From contig NZ_CP092427.2 of NCBI RefSeq assembly GCF_022374875.2, positions 5,686,446 to 5,750,445 on the forward strand: DNA of 64,000 nucleotides, read 5' to 3'. Each line of letters begins with the position of its first letter. The stretch's first letter is position 1. This DNA is from Mycolicibacterium rufum. Lineage in GTDB: Bacteria; Actinomycetota; Actinomycetes; Mycobacteriales; Mycobacteriaceae. The notes under the pieces are model-generated. The model ran no database searches and was not told the DNA's origin. It was given only the letters and a program-made list of their open reading frames with translations. Below are positions 19,471 through 27,475 of this stretch, piece after piece. A program made the translations under genes and the position numbers.

Positions 19471-20762
19471 GCGCACAGCTCGCCCAGCTCGGCCCGCGTC
19501 GGCCCAGGAGCCGGCGCCGGCCGCCACCCCGTCAGGTACACCGCGCGAGCTCGCTGCTGCAGGCGATCCAGATCCGACGGGAGTGTCTGCATCCGTTCGT
19601 AGGCCGTCACCTCGGCGCGCAGCGACGCGTCGGCTCCCGCGGCCGCGACCACGAGATCTGAGGGCAACCGCTGCCGCAGGTCGACGTCCCCTCCGGCCCA
19701 CCGCCGGAGCCGGTCGCCGTCGCCGTGCACATGGTCGAGAAACCAGGGGCGGATGTGCTCGTGGCACCAGGCGTCGAACTCCACGCCCACCGCGACCGGG
19801 TCGTGGGGCCGGCTGTGCAGCATCTCCACCAGGGCCTGCGCCTGTCGGAACGCCAGCGTGACGCCGCGGCCGGCCAGCGGCGTGGTGGTGCACACCGCAT
19901 CGCCGACCGCGATCAGTCCCGGCATCAACGGTCGTCCGTCGGCATCGACCTGCGGGCGGTACGTGTTGTGCAGCCGGGCGCCGGGCAGCACGGGGGTGAT
20001 CGGTTCCGCGTGCTCGAGCCACTGCCCCAGCACGGGAATGGCGCGCACGGCGGCCTCGTAGACCGGGGCGTGCCGCAGCAGGCGGAGCCGCGAGTCGGTG
20101 CCGCCGTGGGTGATCGTGATCGAGAAGGTGCCGGCGTCGTGCAGGAACGCCACCGCGAAATAGCCGGTCAGGCTGAGCGACAGCCCGATCGGGCCGTTGA
20201 CGGGCCCGTGGGCGGCACCGTCGGGGACCCGGTACTGCCGGGTGACGTAGGCCGCGCCGCACGGGGCGCTCAGCCCGGCGGCCCCGGTCTCCCGCGTGAT
20301 CCGGCCCGCGCGTCCGGAGGCGTCGATCACCAGATCGGCCGGCACCCGCGTGCCGTGCACGCGCACGCCGACCGCCCGGTTCCCGTTGCGGATCACGCCG
20401 TCGACGTGTCCGGTGACCATCGTCAACCCGTGCCGGCCCGCCGCGACCTGTCGCAGCACGCGCTCGAAGACCTCGCGGCGGCAGCGCAGAGCGATGGCGG
20501 TGCCGTCGTCGGCGGCCGCGACCGTCGCGCCGGCCTGCCGGAGCAGGGCGACGGCGTCAGGGATCTCGGTCTGCAGCGCGTCGACCACCGGTCCGCGGAA
20601 GGTGTGCGCGTGGGCGAACTGCATCACCCCTCGGCGCCGCCACGGAGCGTCGCCCACCGGACCGGGGTCGCGGTCGACGACGGTCACGTCGTGGCCGCGA
20701 CGAGCCAGTGCGATGGCGGTGAACAGACCCGTCGGTCCGGCACCGACGACGACGATGGTCAT
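19437..20762 (-). CDS. FAD-dependent oxidoreductase
   Basis: A 441-aa flavoprotein of the p-hydroxybenzoate hydroxylase/geranylgeranyl-reductase-like group. VVGAGPTGLFTAIAL is the FAD-binding fingerprint; PADLVIDASGRAGRI is the DG-like motif and LIAVGDAVCTTTPLAGRGVTLA the second FAD motif. A hydroxylase or epoxidase role is possible but the substrate is unknown. It is divergent from the TetR gene at 20817, with an operator-like repeat between them, so it is probably that regulator's target. Confidence 0.83.
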   Translation of the reverse strand: MTIVVVGAGPTGLFTAIALARRGHDVTVVDRDPGPVGDAPWRRRGVMQFAHAHTFRGPVVDALQTEIPDAVALLRQAGATVAAADDGTAIALRCRREVFERVLRQVAAGRHGLTMVTGHVDGVIRNGNRAVGVRVHGTRVPADLVIDASGRAGRITRETGAAGLSAPCGAAYVTRQYRVPDGAAHGPVNGPIGLSLSLTGYFAVAFLHDAGTFSITITHGGTDSRLRLLRHAPVYEAAVRAIPVLGQWLEHAEPITPVLPGARLHNTYRPQVDADGRPLMPGLIAVGDAVCTTTPLAGRGVTLAFRQAQALVEMLHSRPHDPVAVGVEFDAWCHEHIRPWFLDHVHGDGDRLRRWAGGDVDLRQRLPSDLVVAAAGADASLRAEVTAYERMQTLPSDLDRLQQRARAVYLTGWRPAPAPGPTRAELGELCAQCATGQPVPV

Positions 20763-20785
20763 CCCGCCTCATTTCAGGTAACTTG

Positions 20786-20804
20786 TAGTGTAATGAACAC
20801 ACTA
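20786..20804. promoter_or_regulatory. Inverted repeat, probable TetR operator
   Basis: TAGTGT and ACACTA are perfect 6-bp arms separated by 7 bp. The site is central in the 54-bp gap between divergent flavoprotein and TetR genes. Confidence 0.6.
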
Positions 20805-20816
20805 AGGGTCACTTGA

Positions 20817-21473
20817 ATGTCGGATTCTGTCAAGCGCGGCTACGCGTCGCCGCTGCGCACCGCTCAGGCGCAGGCCACCCGGCGCCGAATCGTCGGCGCC
20901 GCAGCGGATCTGTTCGTCGCGTCGGGATTCGCCGGGACCTCCGTCGACGCGATCGCCGAGGCCGCCGGGGTGAGCCGCAAGACCGTCTTCGCCACGGTCG
21001 GCGGCAAGACCGAACTGCTGGGGCTGGCCCTGGACTGGGCCGTCGCGGGGGACGATGCGCCGGTTCCCCTGGCGGCCCGGCCGGAGGTGGTCGCGCTGCT
21101 GGAACTGCCGCACCCGGGCGCGGTGCTCGACGGGTGGGCCGCGGTGCTCACCGACATCGACGCGCGGGTCGACGGATTGTTCGCCGCGCTCGAGTGCGCC
21201 GCCGCGTCGGACGAGGCGGCCCGCGCGCTGTTCGAGCAGGTGAGTGCCCAACGGCGCGAGGGCGCAAGGGCGATCGTCGGGGCGGTCGCGGGGTTGGGCG
21301 GCCTGCGGGCCGACCTGTCCCGATCCGAGGCGATCGACGTGGCCGCACTGTTCACCGAGCCGGTGCTGCACCGCCGTCTGGTGGGCGCCCGCGGCTGGTC
21401 CCGTCGCCGCTTCGAGCGATGGCTGGCCAGCACGCTGCGTCGGCAGTTGCTCAGCCGGCCGGATAGTCGATGA
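20817..21473 (+). CDS. TetR-family transcriptional regulator
   Basis: A 218-aa TetR protein with the DNA-binding domain at about 18-65: RRRIVGAAADLFVASGFAGT, SVDAIAEAAGVSRKTVFATVGGK. The C-terminal part is helical with an ARDxDGLFAALE-like dimer segment. The divergent FAD oxidoreductase is its likely target. The 3' end overlaps the convergent small membrane protein gene by 23 bp. Confidence 0.85.
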   Translation: MSDSVKRGYASPLRTAQAQATRRRIVGAAADLFVASGFAGTSVDAIAEAAGVSRKTVFATVGGKTELLGLALDWAVAGDDAPVPLAARPEVVALLELPHPGAVLDGWAAVLTDIDARVDGLFAALECAAASDEAARALFEQVSAQRREGARAIVGAVAGLGGLRADLSRSEAIDVAALFTEPVLHRRLVGARGWSRRRFERWLASTLRRQLLSRPDSR

Positions 21474-21729
21474 TCGAGCGCCAGTAGTCCTCCCCGATCT
21501 CGCCGCCCCCGCGCAGCACCATCGCCAGCCCGGTCGCCATCGCCACGCCCAGCAGACCCAGCCACAGCCCGGCCAGCCCGATCACCACCCACAGCACCGC
21601 GGTCAGCGTCGGCCACGGCGACACGATCGCCAATACCGGGGCGAAGAAGAAGCCGGTGCCGACGTACCACGACGAACCGGCGCGGTCACAGATCAGCACC
21701 ACGCGCAACCACCTCGGAATCCCTGCCAT
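21451..21729 (-). CDS. Small membrane protein
   Basis: A 92-aa protein starting MAGIPRWLRVVLICDRAGSS. Two long hydrophobic segments, about 25-45 and 47-70, are followed by a short acidic tail GGEIGEDYWRSIIDYPAG. It is divergent from the MmyB-type regulator, 85 bp away, with a palindrome between. Function is unknown; being a regulator's divergent partner it may be its target. Confidence 0.65.
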   Translation of the reverse strand: MAGIPRWLRVVLICDRAGSSWYVGTGFFFAPVLAIVSPWPTLTAVLWVVIGLAGLWLGLLGVAMATGLAMVLRGGGEIGEDYWRSIIDYPAG

Positions 21730-21765
21730 GCCTCCACGCTGCCCGGCCGACGTAGGCGTCGCAAT

Positions 21766-21778
21766 TACCTGACAGGTA
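21766..21778. promoter_or_regulatory. 13-bp palindrome, probable operator of MmyB-type regulator
   Basis: TACCTG-A-CAGGTA is a perfect dyad around a single base, 36 bp before the ATG at 21815 and 36 bp before the divergent gene's start. A tight half-site spacing of this sort fits an XRE-type helix-turn-helix dimer. Confidence 0.6.
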
Positions 21779-21814
21779 GTGGCTTCTCGGACCGTCGGCG
21801 ATGACACTGAGGCG

Positions 21815-22588
21815 ATGACCGTGCAGGAGGTGCCGCCGACGACGATCGGGGCGATGGTGCGGCGCTGGCGGGCACGACGCCGGCTCAGCCAGCTCGACCT
21901 CGCGTTGGAAGCCGGGGTGTCGGCCCGGCACGTCAGCTTCGTCGAGACCGGCCGCGCCGCTCCGAGCCGGGCGATGGTGCTGCGGCTGGCCGGGGTTCTC
22001 GATGTCCCGCGCCGCGACCTCAACCGCATGCTCGTCGCCGCCGGGTTCGCGCCGGCCTACGCCGAGCGACCGCTCGAGGCCCCCGACATGGCCGCCGTGC
22101 AGGCCGGTGTCGCGCGCGTGCTCGACGCCTACGACCCCTACCCCTGCGTGGTGGTCGACCGGACGTGGGATCTGGTGAACGCGAACGCCGGGGCGGGCGT
22201 GCTGCTCGCCGGTGTCGCGCCGCATCTGCTCGAGCGACCCAACGCCCTGCGCATCGCGCTACACCCCGACGGCCTGGCCCCGCGTATCCGCAACCTCGCC
22301 CAGTGGCGGTCGCATCTCGTCGAGCGGGTGCGTCGCGAGGCGGCCGCCGACGACTCCGGCGAACTCGCGGCCCTGCTCGACGAGCTCGACGGCTACCCCG
22401 GTGGATACGCGCGCACGGACCTGGGCGGGGTGGCCGTCCCGCTGGAACTCGTGACGCCCGACGGCGTCGAACTGCGCTTCCTGTCGATGGTGACCACGTT
22501 CGGCACCGCGCTCGATCTCACCGCCGCCGAGCTGAGCATCGAGGCGTTCCTGCCCGCCGACGACGCGACGGCGGCCGCACTGCGGTGA
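21815..22588 (+). CDS. XRE-family regulator with MmyB-like ligand domain
   Basis: A 257-aa regulator. An N-terminal HTH_XRE domain (about 10-65: MVRRWRARRRLSQLDLALEAG, then VSARHVSFVETGRAAPSRAMVLRLAGVLDVPRRDLN split around the recognition helix) precedes an MmyB-like PAS-type domain with DPYPCVVVDRTWDLVNANAG and FLSMVTTFGTALDLTAAELSIE. MmyB-like domains are proposed to bind fatty acids. The ATG at 21815 is chosen; GTG at 21779 would overlap the palindrome. The divergent small membrane protein may be its target. Confidence 0.85.
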   Translation: MTVQEVPPTTIGAMVRRWRARRRLSQLDLALEAGVSARHVSFVETGRAAPSRAMVLRLAGVLDVPRRDLNRMLVAAGFAPAYAERPLEAPDMAAVQAGVARVLDAYDPYPCVVVDRTWDLVNANAGAGVLLAGVAPHLLERPNALRIALHPDGLAPRIRNLAQWRSHLVERVRREAAADDSGELAALLDELDGYPGGYARTDLGGVAVPLELVTPDGVELRFLSMVTTFGTALDLTAAELSIEAFLPADDATAAALR

Positions 22589-22654
22589 CGCGGGCGAACC
22601 CGAATAGCGGGTAATCGCAAGACTTCGTCACGGGAGCGAATAGAGTCGGGCGCC

Positions 22655-23080
22655 ATGGAGACTCGACACCTCATGGCGGCCGTGGCGGGCGGCGTCGTCG
22701 TCCTCGGTGCGGCCGGATGCTCGTCGCCCGAACCGGCGCTGGGCGGCACCACCGCCACCGTCACGATCGACGGCAACGACGCCGGAGGGGCGCTTCCCGT
22801 GACGTGCCGCCAGACCGGGTTCACCTGGTACATCCAGACCCCGGAGAAGGAGAAGGGATTCACCGCCGTGCTCGCCATGGACGGGCCGGCCACCGCCAAA
22901 TCCGTCGAGTTCCGGGATCTAAGCGGGTTCTCCGGCAACTTCTGGGCGGGCAACATCGGCGACGCCGAGGTGACCGGCAACCAGGGGCGCTACACCATCA
23001 CGGGGACCGCGGACGGCAATTTCACCGCCAAGCCGAGCGACGCGGCCACCGCGAAGTTCCGCATCCAGACCAACTGCTAG
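22655..23080 (+). CDS. LpqH/LppE-like lipoprotein
   Basis: A 141-aa lipoprotein. The signal peptide ends in the lipobox LGAAGC, making Cys22 the lipidated residue. The mature part has the mycobacterial 19-kDa lipoprotein (LpqH) pattern: GGTTATVTIDG, VTCRQTGFTWYI, GNFTAKPSD and the C-terminal Cys pair partner in RIQTNC (a likely disulfide with the Cys of VTC). Length and neighbourhood fit M. tuberculosis LppE (Rv1881c, about 140 aa). It acts at the cell envelope; the ligand is unknown. The stop shares CTAG with the convergent small ORF. Confidence 0.85.
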   Translation: METRHLMAAVAGGVVVLGAAGCSSPEPALGGTTATVTIDGNDAGGALPVTCRQTGFTWYIQTPEKEKGFTAVLAMDGPATAKSVEFRDLSGFSGNFWAGNIGDAEVTGNQGRYTITGTADGNFTAKPSDAATAKFRIQTNC

Positions 23081-23229
23081 TCGAGGCCTTCTTCGTAGTG
23101 CGCGATCGCGACAAGGCGATCGTGCGCCTCGACGCTGACCTGCTCACCGCTCATCACCCTCAGCAGGGGTGAATCCCCGATCTGGGAGACGTCGGCCAGG
23201 GTGGCTGTCTCGTGTGCGTCGTCGTACAT
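23077..23229 (-). CDS. Small acidic hypothetical protein, 50 aa
   Basis: An ORF of 50 codons starting MYDDAHETATLADV and ending AIAHYEEGLD. GGAGG lies 7 bases before the ATG. The composition is acidic and unlike a random GC-rich frame, with balanced D/E/H/A. It is tail-to-tail with the lipoprotein gene and 81 bp downstream of the L,D-transpeptidase gene on the same strand. Function unknown. Confidence 0.5.
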   Translation of the reverse strand: MYDDAHETATLADVSQIGDSPLLRVMSGEQVSVEAHDRLVAIAHYEEGLD

Positions 23230-23310
23230 CGTCGCGCCTCCGTTCGATACCGGAGGCGTACCCGGCCGGCGGCCGGAGAATCTGACGAAGCGGTGACCTC
23301 GGTGCGCTGG

Positions 23311-24117
23311 CTACGCCTGCACGACGATCGGGTCGCCGACGCTCACGGTGTCGTAGTACCACGCGGCGTTGTCGGGGCTGAGGTTGATGCAGCCGTGGCT
23401 GACGTTGGCGTACCCCTGCGACCCCACCGACCACGGCGCCGAGTGCACGTAGACACCGCCCCAGGTCACGCGCACGGCGTCGGCGACGGTCAGTTTGTAG
23501 CCCTCGGGGTCCGACAGCGGGATGCCGATGGTCCGCGAGTCCATCACCACGGACTTCTGCTTCTCCAGCGCGGTGAACTGGCCGATGGGCGTCGGATGCT
23601 TCGGCTTGCCCATCGACGCGGGCATCTCGCGGGCGACGACGCCGTCGATGCTCACGGTGAACGTGTGGGCGTCGAGGTCGGCGACGCCGACCACCGACGA
23701 ACCGGTCTCGAAGCTGGTGGCGAAGCCGCCGACCGAGACGTCGATGGGCGCGTGCGCCGGGAAGAACGTCGCGGGCGTCCACTCGACGGTCCGGTCGTCG
23801 AGCCAGGAGAAGGTGCCGTCGGCGGGTTCGGCGCTGCCGGCGGGCCGCACCGCGAGGGATCCCTCGGCGGCGTGCCGGTCCGGCACCGGGGAGGTGAAGG
23901 TGACCGTCACCGGATGAGCGACGCCGACGGTCTGACCCGGCGCCGGGGAGATGGCGCTGATGGTCGACGGCAGCGCGGTGTCGACCGCGCCGAGGGCCGC
24001 CGGTCCAGCGCAGAGACCGGACATGCCGGTCAGCACGACCACCGATCCGAGCACGGAGGCCACCCGTCGGGTGACCGACGTGCGGGGACGATTCTGTTCA
24101 CGTGAGGCGCTCGCCAC
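23311..24117 (-). CDS. L,D-transpeptidase (YkuD) with Ig-like domain
   Basis: A 268-aa exported cell-wall enzyme forming 3-3 (mDAP-mDAP) peptidoglycan crosslinks. The N-terminal membrane segment is at about 19-44. One bacterial Ig-like domain (about 55-130) precedes the YkuD domain, whose catalytic motif HSAPWSVGSQGYANVSHGCI gives Cys243 with the paired histidines. A single Ig domain and this length fit the LdtMt1 (Rv0116c) type rather than the longer LdtMt2. The GTG start at 24117 gives a short basic n-region. Likely periplasmic and tethered. Confidence 0.9.
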   Translation of the reverse strand: MASASREQNRPRTSVTRRVASVLGSVVVLTGMSGLCAGPAALGAVDTALPSTISAISPAPGQTVGVAHPVTVTFTSPVPDRHAAEGSLAVRPAGSAEPADGTFSWLDDRTVEWTPATFFPAHAPIDVSVGGFATSFETGSSVVGVADLDAHTFTVSIDGVVAREMPASMGKPKHPTPIGQFTALEKQKSVVMDSRTIGIPLSDPEGYKLTVADAVRVTWGGVYVHSAPWSVGSQGYANVSHGCINLSPDNAAWYYDTVSVGDPIVVQA

Positions 24118-24169
24118 GGTGCCATCCTAGGTAATCGTGGGGTTTCCCCCTGTGGAACGGCTATCGCGG

Positions 24170-24763
24170 TCACATGTCGGAACGTTTCACCGCTCCGACG
24201 CCCACCAACGCGTAGCCCAACGCCAGCACCCCCGCGGCGAGCCCGGCGACGTTGACCGCCACCGCAACGGGCCCGACGCTGTCCGGGTCGAGAAAGAAGT
24301 ACGGCGCGCGCCGACCCGCGTCGTTGAGCACCAGCAGGGCCAGCGCCAGGTAGGCCGCCGGGAACACCAGCCAGGCCACGGGCTGCCACCACGCCAACCG
24401 GGCCGGCACCCGGGCCTCGCCGCGGCCCACCAGCACCCAGTCGCCCAGCGCCAGCACCGGCACGACGACGTGCAGCAGCAGATTGGCGACCGTGTAACCC
24501 ATGCTGTGGCCGGTCAGGAACAGGTTCCACACCAGGCCCGCCATCACGACGTAGAGCACCACGGCGCCGCGCAGGCCGGCGCGCGCGTCGGCTCGCGGCC
24601 AGATCAACGTCCACAGGTAGTAGGCGGCGGCCAGCAGGTTGGCCTGGTAGGTGAACGTCAGCAGCCGCCACCACAGGCCGCGCTCGGACGTCACGCCGAC
24701 GATCAGGAGGGCGGCGGCGACGGCCGCCACGATGCCGAGGCGCAGGACGAGGCGCGTGGTCAC
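24170..24763 (-). CDS. Pr6Pr family integral membrane protein
   Basis: A 197-aa protein with six predicted helices. The family signature is visible: GLWWRLLTFTYQANLLAAAYY, NLLLHVVVPVLALGDWVL and the conserved PYFFLDPD segment near residue 155. Family function is unknown. GTG at 24763 is chosen because it begins directly before the first helix; the stop of the upstream DUF7159-like gene is 4 bp away, so the two are probably one transcript. Confidence 0.8.
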   Translation of the reverse strand: MTTRLVLRLGIVAAVAAALLIVGVTSERGLWWRLLTFTYQANLLAAAYYLWTLIWPRADARAGLRGAVVLYVVMAGLVWNLFLTGHSMGYTVANLLLHVVVPVLALGDWVLVGRGEARVPARLAWWQPVAWLVFPAAYLALALLVLNDAGRRAPYFFLDPDSVGPVAVAVNVAGLAAGVLALGYALVGVGAVKRSDM

Positions 24764-24767
24764 CCCG

Positions 24768-25955
24768 TCAGGGTAGGACGGGCGGCACCGGGGGCGGTGC
24801 GACCGCGGGCGGCGGCTCGTTCTGCCCCACGCCCGACAGGCGGTCGCGGATCCGCTGCAGGATGCCGGGCCGCTCCTCGGGCACCGGCGGGGGCACGACC
24901 TCCGGTGCGGGCGGTACCACCGGCGGAGCCACGGCGTCCGGGGGCGGCAGGGTGTCGACACCCTCGACCGGCGCGGGGTCGGGGGCAGGCGCCTCCTCGA
25001 CCGGCACGGGGTCCGGCGCCGGCTCCTCGACCACCGGTTCCTCCTCGACCACGGGCGGCGGCGGTGCGACGGGCGCGGGGGGCGGTGGCGCGGGGTTCGA
25101 CACCGGTGCGGGCGCGGAGGTCTCGGCGGCAGGCCGGACCGGCGGGGCCGGCCGGTCGGGAACGAACTGCAGGCCGAGCGCAGCCGACACCGAGGCGACG
25201 AAAGCCACGACGCCGGCGGCCAGCAGGGCGGCCGGGGCGGTTCTGCGGAAACGCTCGTTCGCGCGCCGCGGGCTCGGCGGGACCGCGTCGTCGCCCGCCC
25301 ACAGGTCTCCGCCTGCGGGCGCGCACGCCAGCGCCGCCCCCCGGGCCAGCGCCAGTTGCGCCTCGGCGGGCGAGAACACGGGCACGGCGAGTGCGTCCTC
25401 GAGCACCGGCACCAGCCCGTCGAGGTCCTCGACCGAGCCGACGAGGACCAACGCCTCGGGCTCCCAGTCGGCCCGGGTGAACACCGCGCTCAGCCAGCCG
25501 ATCAGGTCATCCTCCGTGACGACGGTGCTGTTCACCGCGGTCTGCACGGCGCCGTCGTCGGGGGTGACGATCAGCGCGATGAGCTGGCCGGGCTCGACCA
25601 CGCACACCGCGGTGGTGTGGTAGCCCATCACCTCGCCGATCCCGCGGGCCAGCGCGTCGGTGGCCTCGGAGAGCCGCACCGGCACGATGTTGTCGAAGCC
25701 GGAGTCGCTGAGCGACTTCAGCAGCAGGGACGCCTCGGTGTGCGCGTCGTCGCTCCACGTCACGCCGATGGACTGCACCCGCCGGCCGCGCTGGGCGGCG
25801 ATGGCCTCGGTGCGCCGCACCGCGTCGGCGGCCTGCTGTGAGGTCGCCACCTCGAATCCGGCGCCGTCCATCGCGGCGCTGTCGGTGTCCTGCCCCTCGA
25901 CCAGGACCAGACCGACGGCCGATGACGTCACCGACAGGCCGAGCACTGCGTCCAC
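24768..25955 (-). CDS. DUF7159-like protein with Pro-rich exported tail
   Basis: A 395-aa protein of a mycobacterial type (DUF7159). The N-terminal 240 residues form an ASKHA-like domain (AVLGLSVTSSAVGLVLVEGQD, ALVLVGSVEDLDG). A single transmembrane helix follows (about 244-263: APAALLAAGVVAFVASVSAAL), then a 130-residue Pro/Glu/Val-rich tail. The topology suggests a cytoplasmic nucleotide-fold domain linked to the wall. Start GTG at 25955 has AGGAG 8 bases upstream. M. tuberculosis relatives lie in ESX/PE contexts, which is not the case here. Confidence 0.75.
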   Translation of the reverse strand: MDAVLGLSVTSSAVGLVLVEGQDTDSAAMDGAGFEVATSQQAADAVRRTEAIAAQRGRRVQSIGVTWSDDAHTEASLLLKSLSDSGFDNIVPVRLSEATDALARGIGEVMGYHTTAVCVVEPGQLIALIVTPDDGAVQTAVNSTVVTEDDLIGWLSAVFTRADWEPEALVLVGSVEDLDGLVPVLEDALAVPVFSPAEAQLALARGAALACAPAGGDLWAGDDAVPPSPRRANERFRRTAPAALLAAGVVAFVASVSAALGLQFVPDRPAPPVRPAAETSAPAPVSNPAPPPPAPVAPPPPVVEEEPVVEEPAPDPVPVEEAPAPDPAPVEGVDTLPPPDAVAPPVVPPAPEVVPPPVPEERPGILQRIRDRLSGVGQNEPPPAVAPPPVPPVLP

Positions 25956-26059
25956 GAAAACACTCCTTCGCGCGTCCGCGGTCCGTCGGCGGACCCGTGA
26001 CGCGATGTCCGGGTGGACCTTACCCGCACCGCCCGTGGTATTGCACACCCGTCAAATGG

Positions 26060-27001
26060 TCAGCCCGCGAGAATCTGCGCCAGCAGCGATGGCTCGATGT
26101 TGCCGCCCGACAGGATCACCGCGGTCGGACCGGGCGGGGTGCCGCCCTGCCGGTAGGCCGCCAGCGCCACGGCCCCGCTGGGTTCACTGACCAGATGCCC
26201 GAGGAGTGCGAATTCCCTGACGGCTGAGCGGATTTCGTCTTCGGTCACGGTGAGCACGCCGTCGAGCACCTGCTGCAGATGCGCGAACGTCAGGTCGGAC
26301 GGCTGCGAGCGTAGCCCGTCGGCGATGGTGCGGTTGCGCTGCGTGATCGGCCAGTCCGCGCGCCGGCCCGCCCGCAGCCCCTCGGCGGTGTCGGCGGCCA
26401 GTGCGGGCTCGACGCCGAACACCGCAGCCTGCGGACACAGCGCCCTGATCGCCACCCCCACGCCCGAGGCCAGGCCGCCGCCGCTGACCGGGACCAGCAC
26501 CGTGCGGACCTCCGGCAGGTCCTCGGCGATCTCCAGGCCGATCGTGCCCTGGCCGGCGATCACCTCACGGTGGTCGAACGGCGGGATCATCACGCCGCCG
26601 GTCTCCGCGGCGACCTCGGCGGCGACCATCTCGCGCTGCCCGGCCCCGCACAGCACCACCCGGGCGCCGAGCGTGCGGGTCGCGGCGACCTTCACCTCCG
26701 GCGTCTCCTCCGGCATCACGATGTGCGCCCGCAGCCCGAAGGCGGCCGCGGCGTAGGCGACCGCCTGGGCGTGGTTGCCGCTGGAGTAGGCCACCACGTC
26801 CTCGACGGGGCCCGCCAGGGCGGTGAGCGCGCTGAACGCGCCGCGCACCTTGAACGCGCCGATGGCCTGCAGGCTCTCGGGCTTGATCCACAGCGGCCGG
26901 TCGCGGTCCCCCCACGTCGCGGGCACGAGGGGGGTGCGCACCACCCGGCCGCGGATGCGGTGCGCCGCCGAACGGACGTCGTCGATCGTGACGAGCTGCA
27001 T
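26060..27001 (-). CDS. PLP-dependent threonine/serine dehydratase-like enzyme
   Basis: A 313-aa fold-type II PLP enzyme. Lys51 in AIGAFKVRGA is the Schiff-base lysine, SSGNHAQAVA binds cofactor, and the tetraglycine-like loop is VSGGGLASG. No C-terminal ACT domain is present, so this is the catabolic/threonine dehydratase or serine racemase-like form rather than feedback-regulated biosynthetic IlvA. The ATG at 27001 is divergent from the thioesterase, 33 bp away. Confidence 0.85.
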   Translation of the reverse strand: MQLVTIDDVRSAAHRIRGRVVRTPLVPATWGDRDRPLWIKPESLQAIGAFKVRGAFSALTALAGPVEDVVAYSSGNHAQAVAYAAAAFGLRAHIVMPEETPEVKVAATRTLGARVVLCGAGQREMVAAEVAAETGGVMIPPFDHREVIAGQGTIGLEIAEDLPEVRTVLVPVSGGGLASGVGVAIRALCPQAAVFGVEPALAADTAEGLRAGRRADWPITQRNRTIADGLRSQPSDLTFAHLQQVLDGVLTVTEDEIRSAVREFALLGHLVSEPSGAVALAAYRQGGTPPGPTAVILSGGNIEPSLLAQILAG

Positions 27002-27034
27002 GGCCCGAGTCTGCCTCACCCTAGGGTCGTCGAG

Positions 27035-27457
27035 ATGAGCGAGTTCTCGATGCCGGTGGTGCCCCGCTACGCCGAGGTCGATCAGCAGGGCGTGGTGTTC
27101 AACGGCCATTACCTCACCTGGTTCGACGAGGCATGCACCGGTCTGCTCGACCACTGCGGGGTGGCCTACCCCGACCTGATGGCCGGCGGGTACGACTTCC
27201 AGGTCGTGCACAGCGAGATCGACTTCGCCGCGCCGGTGCGGTGGCGCGACACCGTGCGGGTGAGCGCCGCGTGCACGCGGGTCGGCACCACCAGCTTCAC
27301 CCTCGCCTTCGCGGTGCGGCGGGGAGTCGCCGACGGCTCCGAACAGATCGCCGTACGCGGCGAGAACACCTATGTCGTGGTGTCGACCGAGGATTGGGCC
27401 AAGCGGCCGGTCCCCGACTTCCTGCGTCGGGCGTTGACCCGTACGGGCGCCCCTTGA
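27035..27457 (+). CDS. Hotdog-fold acyl-CoA thioesterase (4-HBT type)
   Basis: A 140-aa hotdog thioesterase. PRYAEVDQQGVVFNGHYLTWFDEA holds the catalytic Asp-x2-G-x2-xN-x-H pattern of the YbgC/4-hydroxybenzoyl-CoA type; strands HSEIDFAAPVRWRD and LAFAVRRG follow. It should hydrolyse a short or aromatic acyl-CoA. It is 18 bp upstream of the agmatinase-family gene on the same strand. Confidence 0.83.
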   Translation: MSEFSMPVVPRYAEVDQQGVVFNGHYLTWFDEACTGLLDHCGVAYPDLMAGGYDFQVVHSEIDFAAPVRWRDTVRVSAACTRVGTTSFTLAFAVRRGVADGSEQIAVRGENTYVVVSTEDWAKRPVPDFLRRALTRTGAP

Positions 27458-27475
27458 CCGGTACGGTGTGCACGC

